From Litomosoides sigmodontis (Eukaryota > Nematoda > Chromadorea > Rhabditida > Onchocercidae), in contig OY718807.1 in assembly GCA_963070105.1 (NCBI GenBank), positions 10,168,483-10,232,482 on the forward strand: a DNA stretch of 64,000 bases. The letters run 5' to 3'. A program made the position numbers and the translations under genes. Positions 46,365-58,375 of the stretch are shown piece by piece (positions within the stretch are counted from its first letter, which is position 1; the number at the start of each line of letters is the position of its first letter). The notes under the pieces were generated by a model. That model searched no databases. It saw only the letters and a program-made list of their open reading frames with translations, and was not told where the DNA came from.

Positions 46365-48439
46365 TCAGGATAAAACGGCTACGATGAAGATATTATTATC
46401 ATCTGTACGGAATTCCTCCAATCGTTTCAAATAAATCAAACAAGGCAGTGCAAATTTCCAGGAAACTTTTTCCTTTGATGTGAATCGAACAAGGAGCTCA
46501 TTCAGTGCAATATACCATCGACCTCTTAATTTTTTACATTCCTATAATTCAGTAAAAAAGGAAATCATACAACGATTAGCTAGCGCGAACATATCTAAAT
46601 TACCTCAACGATGATCCCTTAAACACTAGTGTATTATTTCCAATACCACCAGGTATTAACGCTGAATTAAACTTTAGCTCCAAAAAGGAAAAGAATTTGA
46701 ACAGATAATCAAGACTTATTAAGCGTTAATCTATACTCCATAATAATTTTATTTTACATTAAATTTCACCTGTTTTTTAACATTTTTCACTGCAAGAGGT
46801 GGCCGTTTTTGACACACATATTTGTCCGAAAAAATTTCGTCTATTTTCTTCAGCAACTGAAACAGAAGTCAATTAATCTTAAATTGAAATAGCGACACTG
46901 TAATGATGAAGATCATAAAGGAAATTCTGTACTACGGCACTGCAGAATTAAACATAGCATCTATAGATCTCTGCCTTTAAAAATCCAATAACATATTTTA
47001 TCAAATAGTTGACCTGATTTAGTTCGATACGGCCTATTCGACCACGCGTCTTCGACGGAATCAGAATGAACTCACCTATTTCAACCAGTCGCAAAGACTT
47101 CTGAAATGTCGGTGAAAAAAAAAACAAAGGCTACAGTTTAGAAAACGTAACACAAAAATTCTACATGCAAGCCACTGAATATGAATTTCAGACGAGATGT
47201 AGGAATCCTCACTTGCTTGCACCAAATAACAAAATAACCTTTAATTGTGCAACAAGCAAACTGTATCTTCGACGACTGGATTGCATTTGATTATCGTTCC
47301 ACGACATCGGCCCTGATTTTAAAGAACCATCCATATCATATTTAGCTGGAGCATTTTCTTCTGAGTTGCCTTCTTCGAAGAGACCACCTAACTCCTGATA
47401 CACAGTAAACATTTCAAAATCTCAAGCAATAATTCTATTAAAAGTTCCTGAAGTTTATAAAAAAATAAGATTTTTTAATTACATCACTATGTAATTGGAC
47501 TATCACTGAATTGAAAGTCCCTTACTAAATTCTGCATCATCAAATATAAAGAAAAAAGAACCATTAACAACTGGTCTGATGCTGCCACGGTTCATTTCAT
47601 ATATCAGCATGCCACAATGTTTACAAGATAAAGGACGGAGCATAACTGAGAAGTCATAATGACTAAATTCGAATCTGAATTCAATTTCCTCTCGATTTCA
47701 CGACACGATTACGAAAAATTCATCCAGAAATAGTACCTTGAAGTGCAGCAACTTCTGCTCCACATCTATTTCTTCTAATCCTCTCAACTTTTCTTCTAGT
47801 AGCTCAATATCATACAATAAATTAGCCAGTTTCTTGTTCTTTTCAATCAAGCTACCGGTCACTGCAATTAAAGCTTTTCCGGATTGCGAATTTAAATAAA
47901 CTATCATTCACCAAACAGCAATGAAATCAAAAAAAGTACATATGCTAAGGGCAAATTATTTAAATTTCAAACTTGGTATGAGTGTGCATTGAAACGTTCA
48001 AAAATCAAAGAGGATGGTCATATATAGCATAATTAAAACATGAAAGAGAAAATAAAAATATAAAACTGAAACTGGAGTGAGACAATAAAAAAGAGACGAA
48101 GACCGCATAAGATTTAAGGAAGAAAAATGACCACAAATTGACATTGAAATGCTCTGAATTTAAAGTCGGGATTGCAGACTGCAATAAAAATGAGAGAAAT
48201 TTTAATTTGAATAATTAAATCAGAAAATGTAAACAAAAGATGGCATAACTGGAAGTTAATGAAAGGTGGTTTGAAATTGGAATCTTTAACTGAAAGTCAA
48301 AAGGTCAGTGAATCTTACCTCGGTTGATATCAGTGTCGGAGGCTCCAAACTTCAGCATGGAATTATAATATCTCTCAACCTTACATCTACTTCGTTTGAG
48401 ACACTCTTCTCTCGCTGCATCCACCATCGAACGTAACAT
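46365..48439 (-). CDS. ska-1: spindle and kinetochore-associated protein 1 (SKA1), 263 aa
   Basis: SKA1 is the microtubule-binding subunit of the SKA complex, which couples kinetochores to spindle microtubules. Minus exons are 48439-48319, 47900-47737, 47394-47239, 47100-47014, 46856-46770 and 46541-46365 (TGA). All are in phase and total 263 aa (human 255). Residues 1-95 are helical and coiled-coil-like (LANLLYDIELLEEKLRGLEE). A polar linker covers about 96-147. From about 150 the winged-helix microtubule-binding domain appears: IGEFILIPSKTRGRIGRIEL, then KKIDEIFSDKYVCQKRP, then KLRGRWYIALNELLVRFTSK and CLIYLKRLEEFRTDDNNIFI. Each aligns with the matching SKA1 segment. An acceptor (TTTTTCCCAG) sits about 18 nt before ATG 48439. 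The frame stays open further upstream, so a longer start is possible. Confidence 0.86.
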
Positions 48440-48982
48440 TTGGAAGGACTGTGCGACACTGGGAAAAATTCGCAGGTATAACGCGTGACGTTCTGGACTT
48501 TCAAACTCAGAACCAGACAGCCCGAAAGTGTTGTGAACAACCCGACCGACCGGAAGGACAATGACCTGCAACACCTCCTGCCAGCAAATGGGTAGGTGTT
48601 GAATAAAGTCAGATATTCAGACGGTAAGCTCCAGTGAACGAGCGAATTGCGGAAAAGAAAAGATTTCAGAGCCGTTGGAGGTTGAGAGGGAAGAGAGATG
48701 AGAGAATAGTATGTGACGAGACGATGCGGGAGTCGCATCACCCGGACTGTTTCGTATTTTACAACAAACACTTGCTTACCTGTGGTGAAATAGCAGACGC
48801 TTGGGTATTGTGGTTTGGGGACTGTCGTTCATCCGGATCCGAGTAGCTGCTGGTCACTTTTAATAGCTGTGGGCCTGTAATTAGTACCACACAAGCTACG
48901 CGAAACTCGACCAATGAATTATTTCAGAAGACATAAACTCATTTCAATTTTTCATTTAATCAGAGATGTATTTAATAGGTAG
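48440..48982. promoter_or_regulatory. divergent promoter region of ska-1 and coiled-coil gene
   Basis: This 543-bp region separates two head-to-head start codons (SKA1 on minus, small coiled-coil gene on plus). Shared bidirectional control is inferred from layout only. Confidence 0.4.
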
Positions 48983-50472
48983 ATGGATACGACAGATCCA
49001 TATTTTGCCGTACGAGCAGTTTTAGGCAAATTTCCCACTGACGAAAATGTCAAGGTATCAATTATAACAGTTTCCTAATGTTACTTATGTAAAGTTTTGC
49101 AACACTTTACCATTTTTATGGTTTTTTACCTTTGAATAGGAAAATAACTCTTCAGCCATGTGTTCCATTCATCCTGAATATCTCCTTTAAAGGTGGGAGA
49201 AGCAAAACAAAGCATTCTAGGTAGCCGTCCGTAGTTCTACAAATTGCACTTATATCAGACAAGCTGCCGCATTTGTCACCAGCACATGTAGTATGCATCG
49301 GAGTAGTTTATTGGTCTGTTCACGTTTAGTAATTCCATTCCTTCTAAGATTTATTTCGATAATTACAGGATTCGATGGAACAGCGCGATATGAAAGCCCA
49401 GCGAATGCATGTCAATATAGTGAATAGCGTTGAGCAGTTGAATAGTTTGAAGTCATCTTACAATGGTATAACTTGATCAAAAGTCTTAGAAAAAGTAATA
49501 GTTAAAAGAAACATTTTAAATCCATTAAGTTTTAGCTGTTTAATGCATTTTCGTGGAATCCACAAGTTAACTAAATTGAAGTGCACATAGCATAATCACA
49601 CATGATGAAGACAAAGTAGATTAAAAAGGGATTTTTATTGTATTTGCTTCACTTATTTACTTTGAACAGAAATTCTTCTGCATTTTTTCATCTTTTCTTC
49701 AAAGACAATTATTGATAACTTTATATGATTAATTTCCCAGGAGAAATAAATGCGAACCACGCTGAAAAAGAACATCTATTATTTACACTATGTGCAATGG
49801 AAATAGGTAAGAATCAGCTTTTGAGGTGGAAGAATTGTGTCAGTAATAATTCTGACTGTTTTTGAAAACTTATTAGATAGTAATTTGGTTTTTACCTACT
49901 TTTTGCTAAAAACAAACACTGCGAGGACCTAATGTAATAGTTAATAGAGAGTCTCTTGATTTCGATATGTAGCAACAAACTGACCATAATTGTTCATAAT
50001 TGTAATGAAATAAGTTTCATTTTTGAGGCATATGGGAATTAATAGTGCTTACTTCTCGAGTTCAGTAATGAAAGCACCGTTGCACACTTTAACTTGCCAG
50101 CATTACAGATACAGAAAGAAGAAAGTTGGATTTGAAAGCGAAAGAAGTTGAGTTGGAGGATTTGCAGCAATTCTCTGAAATGCGACGAAATATCATTAAT
50201 GAGCAAATAATACAGTTTGAATTGCTTAAGATTGCTGAGGTAAAGAACATTATCTTCTACCGCATTTTTTTATTTCGACTTGCTAAAGAGCCATTATACA
50301 TTTCACGTTTCATCATTCTGATATTTCCTTAGTAACTTATTTGTACTGCACAATCATCGCTCAATTTTGTTTCAGTGATTAGGATTTGATCTTGCAATCT
50401 ATTATCTGCTAATGAATTTTGTGGAAAAGTGAACTATTATTGCAGGTTGCAAATAAGGAAAAGCTGGGCTGA
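48983..50472 (+). CDS. small coiled-coil protein, 130 aa, possible kinetochore subunit
   Basis: I do not recognise the family with certainty. Exons 48983-49054, 49369-49465, 49741-49806, 50109-50239 and 50446-50472 (TGA) join in perfect phase to give 130 residues. After a short N-terminus (DPYFAVRAVLGKFPTDENV) the protein is almost entirely predicted coiled coil rich in Glu, Lys, Gln and Asn, such as KLDLKAKEVELEDLQQFSEM. There is no signal peptide, membrane span or cysteine cluster. It is transcribed divergently from SKA1. Small coiled-coil subunits such as SPC24/KBP-4 or SKA2 have similar size, so a kinetochore role is a reasonable hypothesis, but I see no decisive signature. Acceptor sequences lie directly before the ATG (AATAGGTAG). 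Confidence 0.65.
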
Positions 50473-51449
50473 AAATATGGCCGTTGAAAATTTGAAGCGC
50501 ATTAATTGTCACTTAACATTCTCCTATAAGTACCGTTTATCGCTTTTTTATCACTCAGAAAATCAATGTTCCTTGTGCATTAAACTGTTCATATTAGATA
50601 TTTAGAAATCTGTGTATCTCCTCTTTCCATATTCGGCCTGTATCATTATTTCCTCTTCGATTACCGATTCGTGTTTTATGATGTAAAGATTTTTATGATG
50701 TAAAAATTGATTTCTTGATTTAATTATCATTAAAACTTGTCGTTTTCCTCAGTGTTACATGTCTTTATGAACGTTCTGCTCCATTAGGAAATATTGGTCA
50801 ACGAAAATAGGTTAAATTAAGTTTGAGTCGTTAAAATATTTCGAGAAACTCACATAAGCTTAGATTCGCATTTATGGCTATTTGGGATTACATTGTTCTT
50901 ACTAAGTTGGTTGAAAAATCATTAAAAAAAATATATTTGAGCGGGAGATGTAGATTCTTTTGTATCTAGTGCTTAGTAGTCTAAGAAGTGTGAACTTAAC
51001 TTGTCCATAAAATACTTTTAAAGCAATATTTATTATTGTTCATTTTGAAAAAGTGCTGATATATTGTCGTTGATATTGATGATTGTTGCCGATTTTTTTT
51101 CTAATTCATTTGTGCATTTCCAAATTTATGTGTGCGCATTACATGCAGTTATTTCGAAAAAAGTGGTACTGCACATCAGTTAATAGCTATCCATAATTTG
51201 GGAAGTGTTGTTCAGGTATTACCTATAATGTGGACCTTCAAGTCAATACTGATACTATTGCTTTAGAAATATGGCGTTCACAGCTGGGTTACGCTTTTAC
51301 TTTTATCATGAATACAGAAGTAGTTTAGGTATCTTAATAATATAATTTCGTATTTTAGGAGGACAAAAAACAATAAACGAAACGAGAAAGCTGAAATTAG
51401 CGAAAACTATAGTGGCAGATGTTTGATTTGTGGAAATTAGACATCGTAC
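50473..51449. other. intergenic spacer with GPHR splice acceptor
   Basis: This is AT-rich DNA between two plus-strand genes. A strong acceptor (CGTATTTTAG) ends at 51359, about 90 nt before the GPHR ATG, and is a likely trans-splice site. No other feature was seen. Confidence 0.45.
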
Positions 51450-54400
51450 ATGACTTTGGTGTGGGATTCCTTTGTTATGCTTCTGTCACAGGTAAATTCG
51501 TTTTTTTCTTTATTTCATTTCGGACACCTTATAAAGAGTTTTAAAATTTCTTTAGTGTTCTTTTTGTCAATAATTCGGTGTTTAGAAAAATTCCCGGTTG
51601 TAATGTTTGTTTCAGATAATCTTCTTTCTCTTTGGATGGTTTTTTTTCATGAAACAGTTATTTCGCGATTATGAAGTACACAAAAGACTAGTGCAGATAT
51701 TATTTTCCATTACATTTGCTTTGTCTTGTACAATGTTCGAATTGATTATTTTTGAAATTATCGGGTTCCTGGAACCGAGGTAAGTTTTGCATGTTTCGTT
51801 TTTGGAAATATCTTGTAGGAAGGATTTAAACTCCACTATTTCGGTGGTAGTTTGAAGATTTACTAGTCTCATATTTTGCGGTTATGCATGTTACAGGCTA
51901 CTAGAAATTTCTGCTTGTGCCTAGACTGGAAATACATTGTGCCGTTGAAAAATGTTTAATAATGCAAGGCAGTAGTAAACTTTTTATCACGCTTTTACAA
52001 AGGTTTCAGTACTCGGTTTTTACACTGGAAATTGGGGCTTTATTCAATTCTTTTCGTTTTAATTGTAGTTCTTCCAATTTATTTCTCTTTTTCGCTGTTC
52101 CGATCAATTACTTTCAGTAAGTTCATCTTTAAACGTTCTATGAAATTAGTAGATGTTTCTATTATTTTTAAATTTTAACTTCGCATAAGAGCATTGAGAT
52201 GGAAGGAGTGAGGTAAATAATGTATTAAGTGAATAATCGTTGTATCGGTGCCTTATATTTTATGTCGTTATTTATGAAAATTTGGTTAAAAAAACATTTT
52301 GTGATGTTTATGATTTTTAAAGAATCGACAGAATTGTCGATATGATAAGTGCTTTCTCCCATCAATGAAAACCTAATATTTCACATCTTCACATCTTTGG
52401 CAATTTCAAAACGATTCAATTTTTTTAGTACGAGAGAAGTGGATATTGCCTCTTACCGTGGTGTCGTGGATAATATTCATTTATTTCTTTTGGAAAATAG
52501 GTGATCCATTCCCAATTTTGAGTGCTCGGCACGGTGAGAATAAATTTTTACTTTTTATTTAGTCTTCTTTTTATGTAAAGGTGGACATTTAAGCACTATT
52601 ATTCTTCCGTTTTTTTTTTTGGTTGTTGGAGATTGTACTGAAGTTCAAGTTATCTAAGCTAGTAAGGTGTTGGGAGAAGCATTTTGACTTTATTAAGAAC
52701 GAAGTAGTTAGTTCCCTGGGATATTAACAACCTTTATATCCTTGCAGTAGACAATTTGAATGTATAACCTACCAATATGTTAATGATTATAGGTATATTT
52801 ACAATTGAACAAGCAATTTCACGTGTGGGTGTGATTGGTGTTACAGTTATGGCCGTATTATCAGGTTTTGGTGCCGTGAATGCTCCTTATTGCTATATGA
52901 CTTTTTTCATGCGACCAGTTGGACAGATACAAATAGCACAAATGGAACGAAAACTTATGCATACTATGGAAATGATTGTTGCAAAAAAAAAGCGACTGTG
53001 CATTCTGGAAAAGGAAGTCGCACTAAGCGCTTTTACACAAGGTATTTTTCATTTATTGTCAGAAGTGAGCCTCTGCCATCAGTATTCGTTGTCGTTTTTT
53101 CTCACAGACTTTGTAGCATTCCTTATCTCATTATCATGATATTTGTGCAATATTAAGATATATAAATTAAAAGCTTAAAGCATTCCAAAAATATTCCATC
53201 TATTGCTGATGGTGAAAGAGCTTGTGAATAACGTAGACCTTAGTTGAGAGAACTGTCATAATAAGTCTGCTGACATGAAGCATAGCATTTAAGAATTGCG
53301 CTCTACGAAATGATGAATTACTGTCGAATTACTTGCTCTTCGTACGGAATTAAAAATTGTTGGTTCTGGTTCGGTCTACGTTACTTTTCCTGACTTTTGT
53401 AAAGTAATACATTGTTTTAGGAAGTGACAGTCAAGGAGGTCTCCTGCAGAAACTTTGGGGTTCAGTATCATTTTCGTCAAGTTCATTAAAAGATCAGATA
53501 AGGTCTGAAGTTTTAGAAGCTTTCGTACAGTCAGTTAACTTCTGTTGCTATGTTTATTATCTTCCTTTCCGTATTTAACTTTACTGATTTTTTTTAAGAT
53601 TTCTGAACAAATAATTTTGCAGCTCTCTTAACTCAGAAATATTACCTCTGGAAGAACTCAGTCGTTACTTATTTCTAGAAGTTGTTGAACTACGGAATAT
53701 GCGAGTGCGTTCTTCTTTATTTGTGTGAAAAATTTTCAAGATTTTGATGGAAAAATACTAATGGTTTACTGTGTCATTTTCATCCACTGTCTTTTATTGA
53801 CAAGAGTGACGGTAGACAATTTTGTTGAAATTGAATGTACGGATAAATCGATATTATAAATCTTAAAAGCATAGAATTTAAGCGGAACGGAGTGACTACA
53901 AGAGTGGAAAATTTTTTTTAGTTTTCAATACAAATTCTAGCTTCGTACTGGAAATAAAAAATTTTCCCTGAGTTCTTTCATTATTTATTTTTCAGGCTTC
54001 TAGGATTTTACATCTTTGGTATCTCTTATCTAATAATGGTTTCTCTTTTATCATTTTATTTTTTTCAGGAACGTATGGAATATAGTAAGACTTGGCAAGG
54101 TCAATACTTCAATATAGTGGGACACTTCTTTTCCCTTTATTGTATGTGGAAAATTTTTATTTGTACTGTGAATATTGTTTTCGATCGAGTTGGGAAAGTG
54201 GATCCAGTTACAAGAGGAATTGAGATTGCTGTTAATTATATTGGTTTTCAGCTCGACGTAAGTATGTTACACTTATTCAGTATGGTTCATTATAGATTGC
54301 GAATTGCATAGGAAAGTGTGTATAAGCTATCTGCTCGTAGAGATCGTTACCTATTAACGATCTTTCGGAAATGAGTCTGCGCAAGTTTCGAAGAAAGATT

Positions 54401-55349
54401 AAGACTGAATCTCAAGCTGGGGCACATTTGCAGATTCGGTTCTGGTCACAACATATATCGTTTCTATTAGTGGGTGTTATTGCCGTAACTTCGATACGAG
54501 GCCTGTTAATAACCCTGACGAAATTTTTTTACATGATATCGAGCAGCAAGTCTTCAAATCTGATTGTTCTTATTCTTGCTCATATTATGGTAAGCATTTA
54601 ATTCATATCTTCTTTCAGAAAAGCTCCATTTGCGAAGAGGCTGGAAGTAAAAATGAAGTTTTTCTCATTTTGTATTGCAAGGACAAGAGCTAAACTCCCT
54701 TTTATCAGAAGCAGTTAATTCCTTTGTAAGGAGTACTTTTGCAAGCATTTCATAGGACCGCTACTGTCGAACAAATGAAGAGTACTGCTTTTGTTTCAAT
54801 ACTTTCCACGTTAGTGAGGTAGCAGCATTGCAATAGCAGTATACAGCACGATAAATCCATTGTTTTCAGTTCAGTTAATACGGAACTGAAAAATGAGGAA
54901 AATCACTCAACGCCTTTCTGCCAGTTTTTCGAATAGTATGCACCTTCATATTTTCAGGGCATGTACTTTGTATCAACTGTACTTTTAATGCGAATGAACA
55001 TGCCTCATCAGTATAGGTTTGTCATTGTCAGTGAACTTGTTCTATGTACTTTTGAGCGTGTAAAGCAAAAAATTTTATCATTCCTTAAGAATTGAAAATC
55101 TCTCGTAATTTAATTTGATATAGTATATAGAGCATAATGACATGACGCTAACGTTTCAAGAATGAAAATATGAATGAGGGAGAGAATGGCAGAATATTTT
55201 TCAGATCTAGCATCACTGTCGTTTTGGGAGATTTGCAGTTCAATTTTTATCATCGGTGGTTCGACGTCATGTTCCTCATTTCAGCTTTGATCAGTATTGC
55301 CTTCCTCTGGTTAGCTCATAAACAAACGCCAGTTTCAACTGATTTATGA
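51450..55349 (+). CDS. gphr: Golgi pH regulator (GPHR/GPR89 family), 468 aa
   Basis: GPHR is a multi-pass Golgi/ER membrane protein with anion channel activity needed for Golgi acidification. Exons are 51450-51491, 51616-51779, 52010-52116, 52429-52533, 52793-53041, 53421-53529, 53623-53704, 54069-54257, 54434-54589, 54958-55016 and 55205-55349, in perfect phase (human 455 aa). Diagnostic strings are MKQLFRDYEVHKRLVQILFS, SCTMFELIIFEI, FFWKIGDPFPILSARHG, VLSGFGAVNAPYCYM, NIVFDRVGKVDPVTRGIEIA, WSQHISFLLVGVIAVTSIRG and the C-terminal WLAHKQTP. About nine hydrophobic spans are visible, with a cytosolic coiled-coil loop around residues 195-290. The least conserved join is 53529/53623 in that loop. 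It is convergent with DHDDS, with 207 bp between stop codons. Confidence 0.96.
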
Positions 55350-55556
55350 TTTAGTGCTACGACAAATACGGGCGGTTTTGGCAAATTTCTAGGCTCACTT
55401 TAATCGACAAGAAAGGAGCAATTGAGATACACTTTTGTTTGAAAGCAATGCAAGGAGTGGAAATCTCCTCCCTAAATCTTGTATCGAATCAACAATAAGA
55501 AAAACTATTTTAATCTTTTGCCCAGGCAAAAAACATCGCCGGAGATATTTTTTAAG

Positions 55557-57637
55557 CTAGCACATTGCTTCGGACATTTGTCGTAAATTTTCCAAGCGTT
55601 CCTCATCAGCCCAGCGGAGAAACTCCAAAACATTCTTTTTCTCTGTTGATTTCTGTTCTTCCAGACAGTTTTCATTTAACCTCTGCAACAAAGTATCATG
55701 CATATAAGGCTTCAACATTCCTTAGAGCGTTTTTTTTCTCCAACGATTCCCTTCATTAATCCATACGAAATGTTTTCAACACATACTCTGAGTCGATATT
55801 ACCTCAACAAAGGTTTGATGTAGCTGATCATTCCCCTAAATTATATTCCTTAATCCAACAAAAAAGAAGAACCTTTAGAGATATCTGACTCTGCTGATAA
55901 AAATATATCGCTTTACATAGATTCCAGTAATCAAAGTCTGGCCATAGCACTTCATCAAAATGGATATGACATTTAGAACACTGAAAATATGTATTAATTT
56001 AATTCCTTTTCCATAAAATGCTCTAATTGTCCTTTAAAATACAATATTATTGACAACATATTTTTTTCATTACACGTATTCTGTAAACATGGCATGGAAA
56101 AGTTCACAAAAAAGAAAGTGCAGGAAAATGGAACTTTTATACTACGTCGTATGAGTACCTTGTGAATTTTTTTTTGCTAGAAATTTTTTAAAGAATAAAA
56201 ATCAGAAATGGTAATGAAGTTGTACCTGCCATAGTAAGAAATCGCTTAGACGTGCCTCTCCACTTGTCCTTATCAGCAGATCTGGATCGTGCGAAAAGCG
56301 ACTATCGAGGCAACGTGATATCAAACATTCATTTATGTCAGTTGTTGATAGTAGCCCTAGGAAACAAATATTATTTAAAGGGATACCCAACAGCGTTAAC
56401 GAAAGCTATCGTGTCTGGGTGGTCATTTCTTCATTAAGCCAACAAGAAGGTGGAAAACAATGAATTAACTATGCAATAGTTTACAGACAACATACCTTTT
56501 TGGATGCCATGAGCTATTATAACAAAAGCTCTTTTTAGTTCATCCTGCGCTGTGTAGGCAATACATACATTCACTGTACCACTGAACATGAATTATATTT
56601 TTACGTTGTCTTAGAAAGCAACTATATCAGCTTAACGATAGGTCGCTATCTCATGTGTAGTTAATTATTTTACCTCATAAAAATCCATGTTAAAGCCGTC
56701 ATATCTATTATTGGATGTAAAAATGTCTATACATAAAAGTGGGTGGAAATAGTATGTGACGCAATTACATTCGTAGGCAGTAACGGCGAAATACCGTACG
56801 CACTCATTAATTAATAATATCCTGTTGAATATTTTTCTGGCAGCCTGCTTGAGAAAATGGACAAAGCTTCCTTTACCAATTCTGTTCCCTTGTTAACAAT
56901 TCAATTTTCGCTATCTGCCGTCGAAGTTTTAGTGGTAGATGTTCTAAATTCCCAAAAAATTGAATACGAATACCATTTTCAATAAGTTTGTCCCTAAAAT
57001 ATAGTCATTCAAATTCATTTTTACAAAATAGTGGAATATGACAAAAAAGCAATTGCTGAACGTTATTTGCAGATTTCCTTGGTAGTGGAGTAATTAAAAT
57101 GTAAATGTTGCAAAATTTCTCGTTTGAAACTAATCATAGAAATGATTGGTTCTGTGAATATTGTGTGCTATTTGTAACGAATAGCGACTAGGATTTTCAG
57201 TGACTTTTTGTATAAATACAGCGAAGTACTGAACTTTCATTCAGAAGATATGTAAGTTTGTGATCGAATAGCGTCAACAAATCATCAATTTCGGTTGCGC
57301 TTCGCTTAAAATTTTCCAAACTAAGCGCGTATACGGTCACTTCTTTCACACCAAATTCTCGACACCACTGCATCACCTTCAATGAGTCGTAATATCCCAA
57401 CACTTTTCAAAAAATATTAATAATCAATGGTAGAAAAAGAATGAAAATTCCTACTTTTGTTAATTTATCAAAACCCTTGCGATGACCTTCAGTAAATGAC
57501 GAGCACCGCTGCTTGCGGGCATATCGTCGATTGCCGTCCATGATGAAAGCAATATGTTGCGGAATCGGACCAAGCGTGAGAAAATACTTCGCCAAACTGT
57601 GCCACCAAGTTTTTCCTTCGTTCAAATCAAACCACAT
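55557..57637 (-). CDS. dhdds: dehydrodolichyl diphosphate synthase subunit (DHDDS)
   Basis: DHDDS is the catalytic cis-prenyltransferase subunit that elongates farnesyl diphosphate to dehydrodolichyl diphosphate at the ER, with NUS1/NgBR, for N-glycosylation. Minus exons are 57637-57455, 57376-57235, 56993-56877, 56581-56496, 56356-56226, 55980-55873 and 55682-55557 (TAG), about 297 aa. Asp34 in [13 protein letters not shown] is the catalytic aspartate. [27 protein letters not shown] and [19 protein letters not shown] follow. As in other DHDDS subunits, no RxG motif is seen at the C-terminus. A canonical junction of exon 2 to exon 3 is one nucleotide out of phase, while protein alignment across it is otherwise exact; see the findings. 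All other junctions agree. An SL-type acceptor lies 6 nt before the ATG. Confidence 0.93.
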
Positions 57638-57643
57638 AACCAA

Positions 57644-57655
57644 CTAAAAATATCC
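57644..57655 (-). promoter_or_regulatory. probable trans-splice acceptor for DHDDS
   Basis: Read on the minus strand, TATTTTTAG ends at 57644 and is followed by TTGGTTATG, placing the mature mRNA start 6 nt before the DHDDS ATG. No upstream cis exon joins it in phase (the preceding gene ends at 57744), which favours spliced-leader trans-splicing. Confidence 0.55.
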
Positions 57656-57743
57656 ACCAAGCTCACAAATACATCATAATACATTAACTCTTCTTTGACA
57701 ACTTCCAGGGTATAAACTCCTCTTGCGTTAACACATATCATTA

Positions 57744-58290
57744 TTACGTAATCCTGATTATGGATGTTGAGAACACTGTTGAGTATTAAAGAAATACGAC
57801 CAATGCTTCTTTGTCTTCACCTTTGTACAACCAATTCAAAACTAACGGTGAATAAAAAAATTTTATAGCAACAGGTAAGCAACAAAAAACATATAACGAA
57901 TTATTATACGGAAAGAACTGTTGCAAGTTTCGAATAGGTCCATATTCTATTATCATCCAAGGAAAATTTTCACTGAAAAACCACGAAGGAATTTCGAAAG
58001 AAATACAGGCTTTGCTTGATTTATCTGAAAAAGAAAAAAACATAAACCGTCAAACTGTCATTACTTTCTACTAGTGGAATTTTACTTGGGCTTCACATTT
58101 TCATGTTTTTGTTTCCTAAACACTTAAAAGTAAGCGAAGAAATTACCGAGGCTACATATAGGTAATGAAAATAAGAGCACTTGTACAAATATTTCCATGA
58201 ATTTTAATTGGCTTTCTTACCTTTTTGTTGTAAATGCATTTTAACACAGTATGGAATGAAATGGCACAACGAGCAACACAAAAAGTGCAT
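57744..58290 (-). CDS. orphan 101-aa single-pass membrane protein
   Basis: This family is not recognised. Minus exons 58290-58221, 58024-57821 and 57775-57744 (TAA) join in phase with good splice sites. The acceptor of exon 2 is a long pyrimidine run, TTTTTTTCTTTTTCAG. The protein has a Cys-rich hydrophobic start (MHFLCCSLCHFIPYCVKMHL), a polar segment, then one membrane span near LYVFCCLPVAIKFFYSPLVL and a short C-terminal tail. A shorter form of 84 aa would start at ATG 58239. The gene is wedged between USP14 (stop at 58376) and DHDDS (trans-splice site at 57644), an arrangement typical of the middle gene of a nematode operon. Candidate roles include a small subunit of a membrane complex, but nothing in the sequence identifies one. 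Confidence 0.6.
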
Positions 58291-58375
58291 GTTCATTAGT
58301 TAATTAGCGCCCAAAAAAGTAAAAATCCTCTGCAAAACTGACAAATACAATGAAATTTCACAAGTAATGCAAACA

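Noticed and set aside
51917..52120. Alternative reading of GPHR exon 3 starting after TAG at 51924
   Set aside because: That frame loses the conserved FLHWK segment. Starting the exon at 52010 restores the family alignment and phase.
57377..57403. Extension of DHDDS exon 2 upstream (LGYYDSLK)
   Set aside because: It would add nine residues absent from the family and needs a non-canonical junction. The acceptor at 57377 joins in phase and gives the exact family spacing up to QWC.
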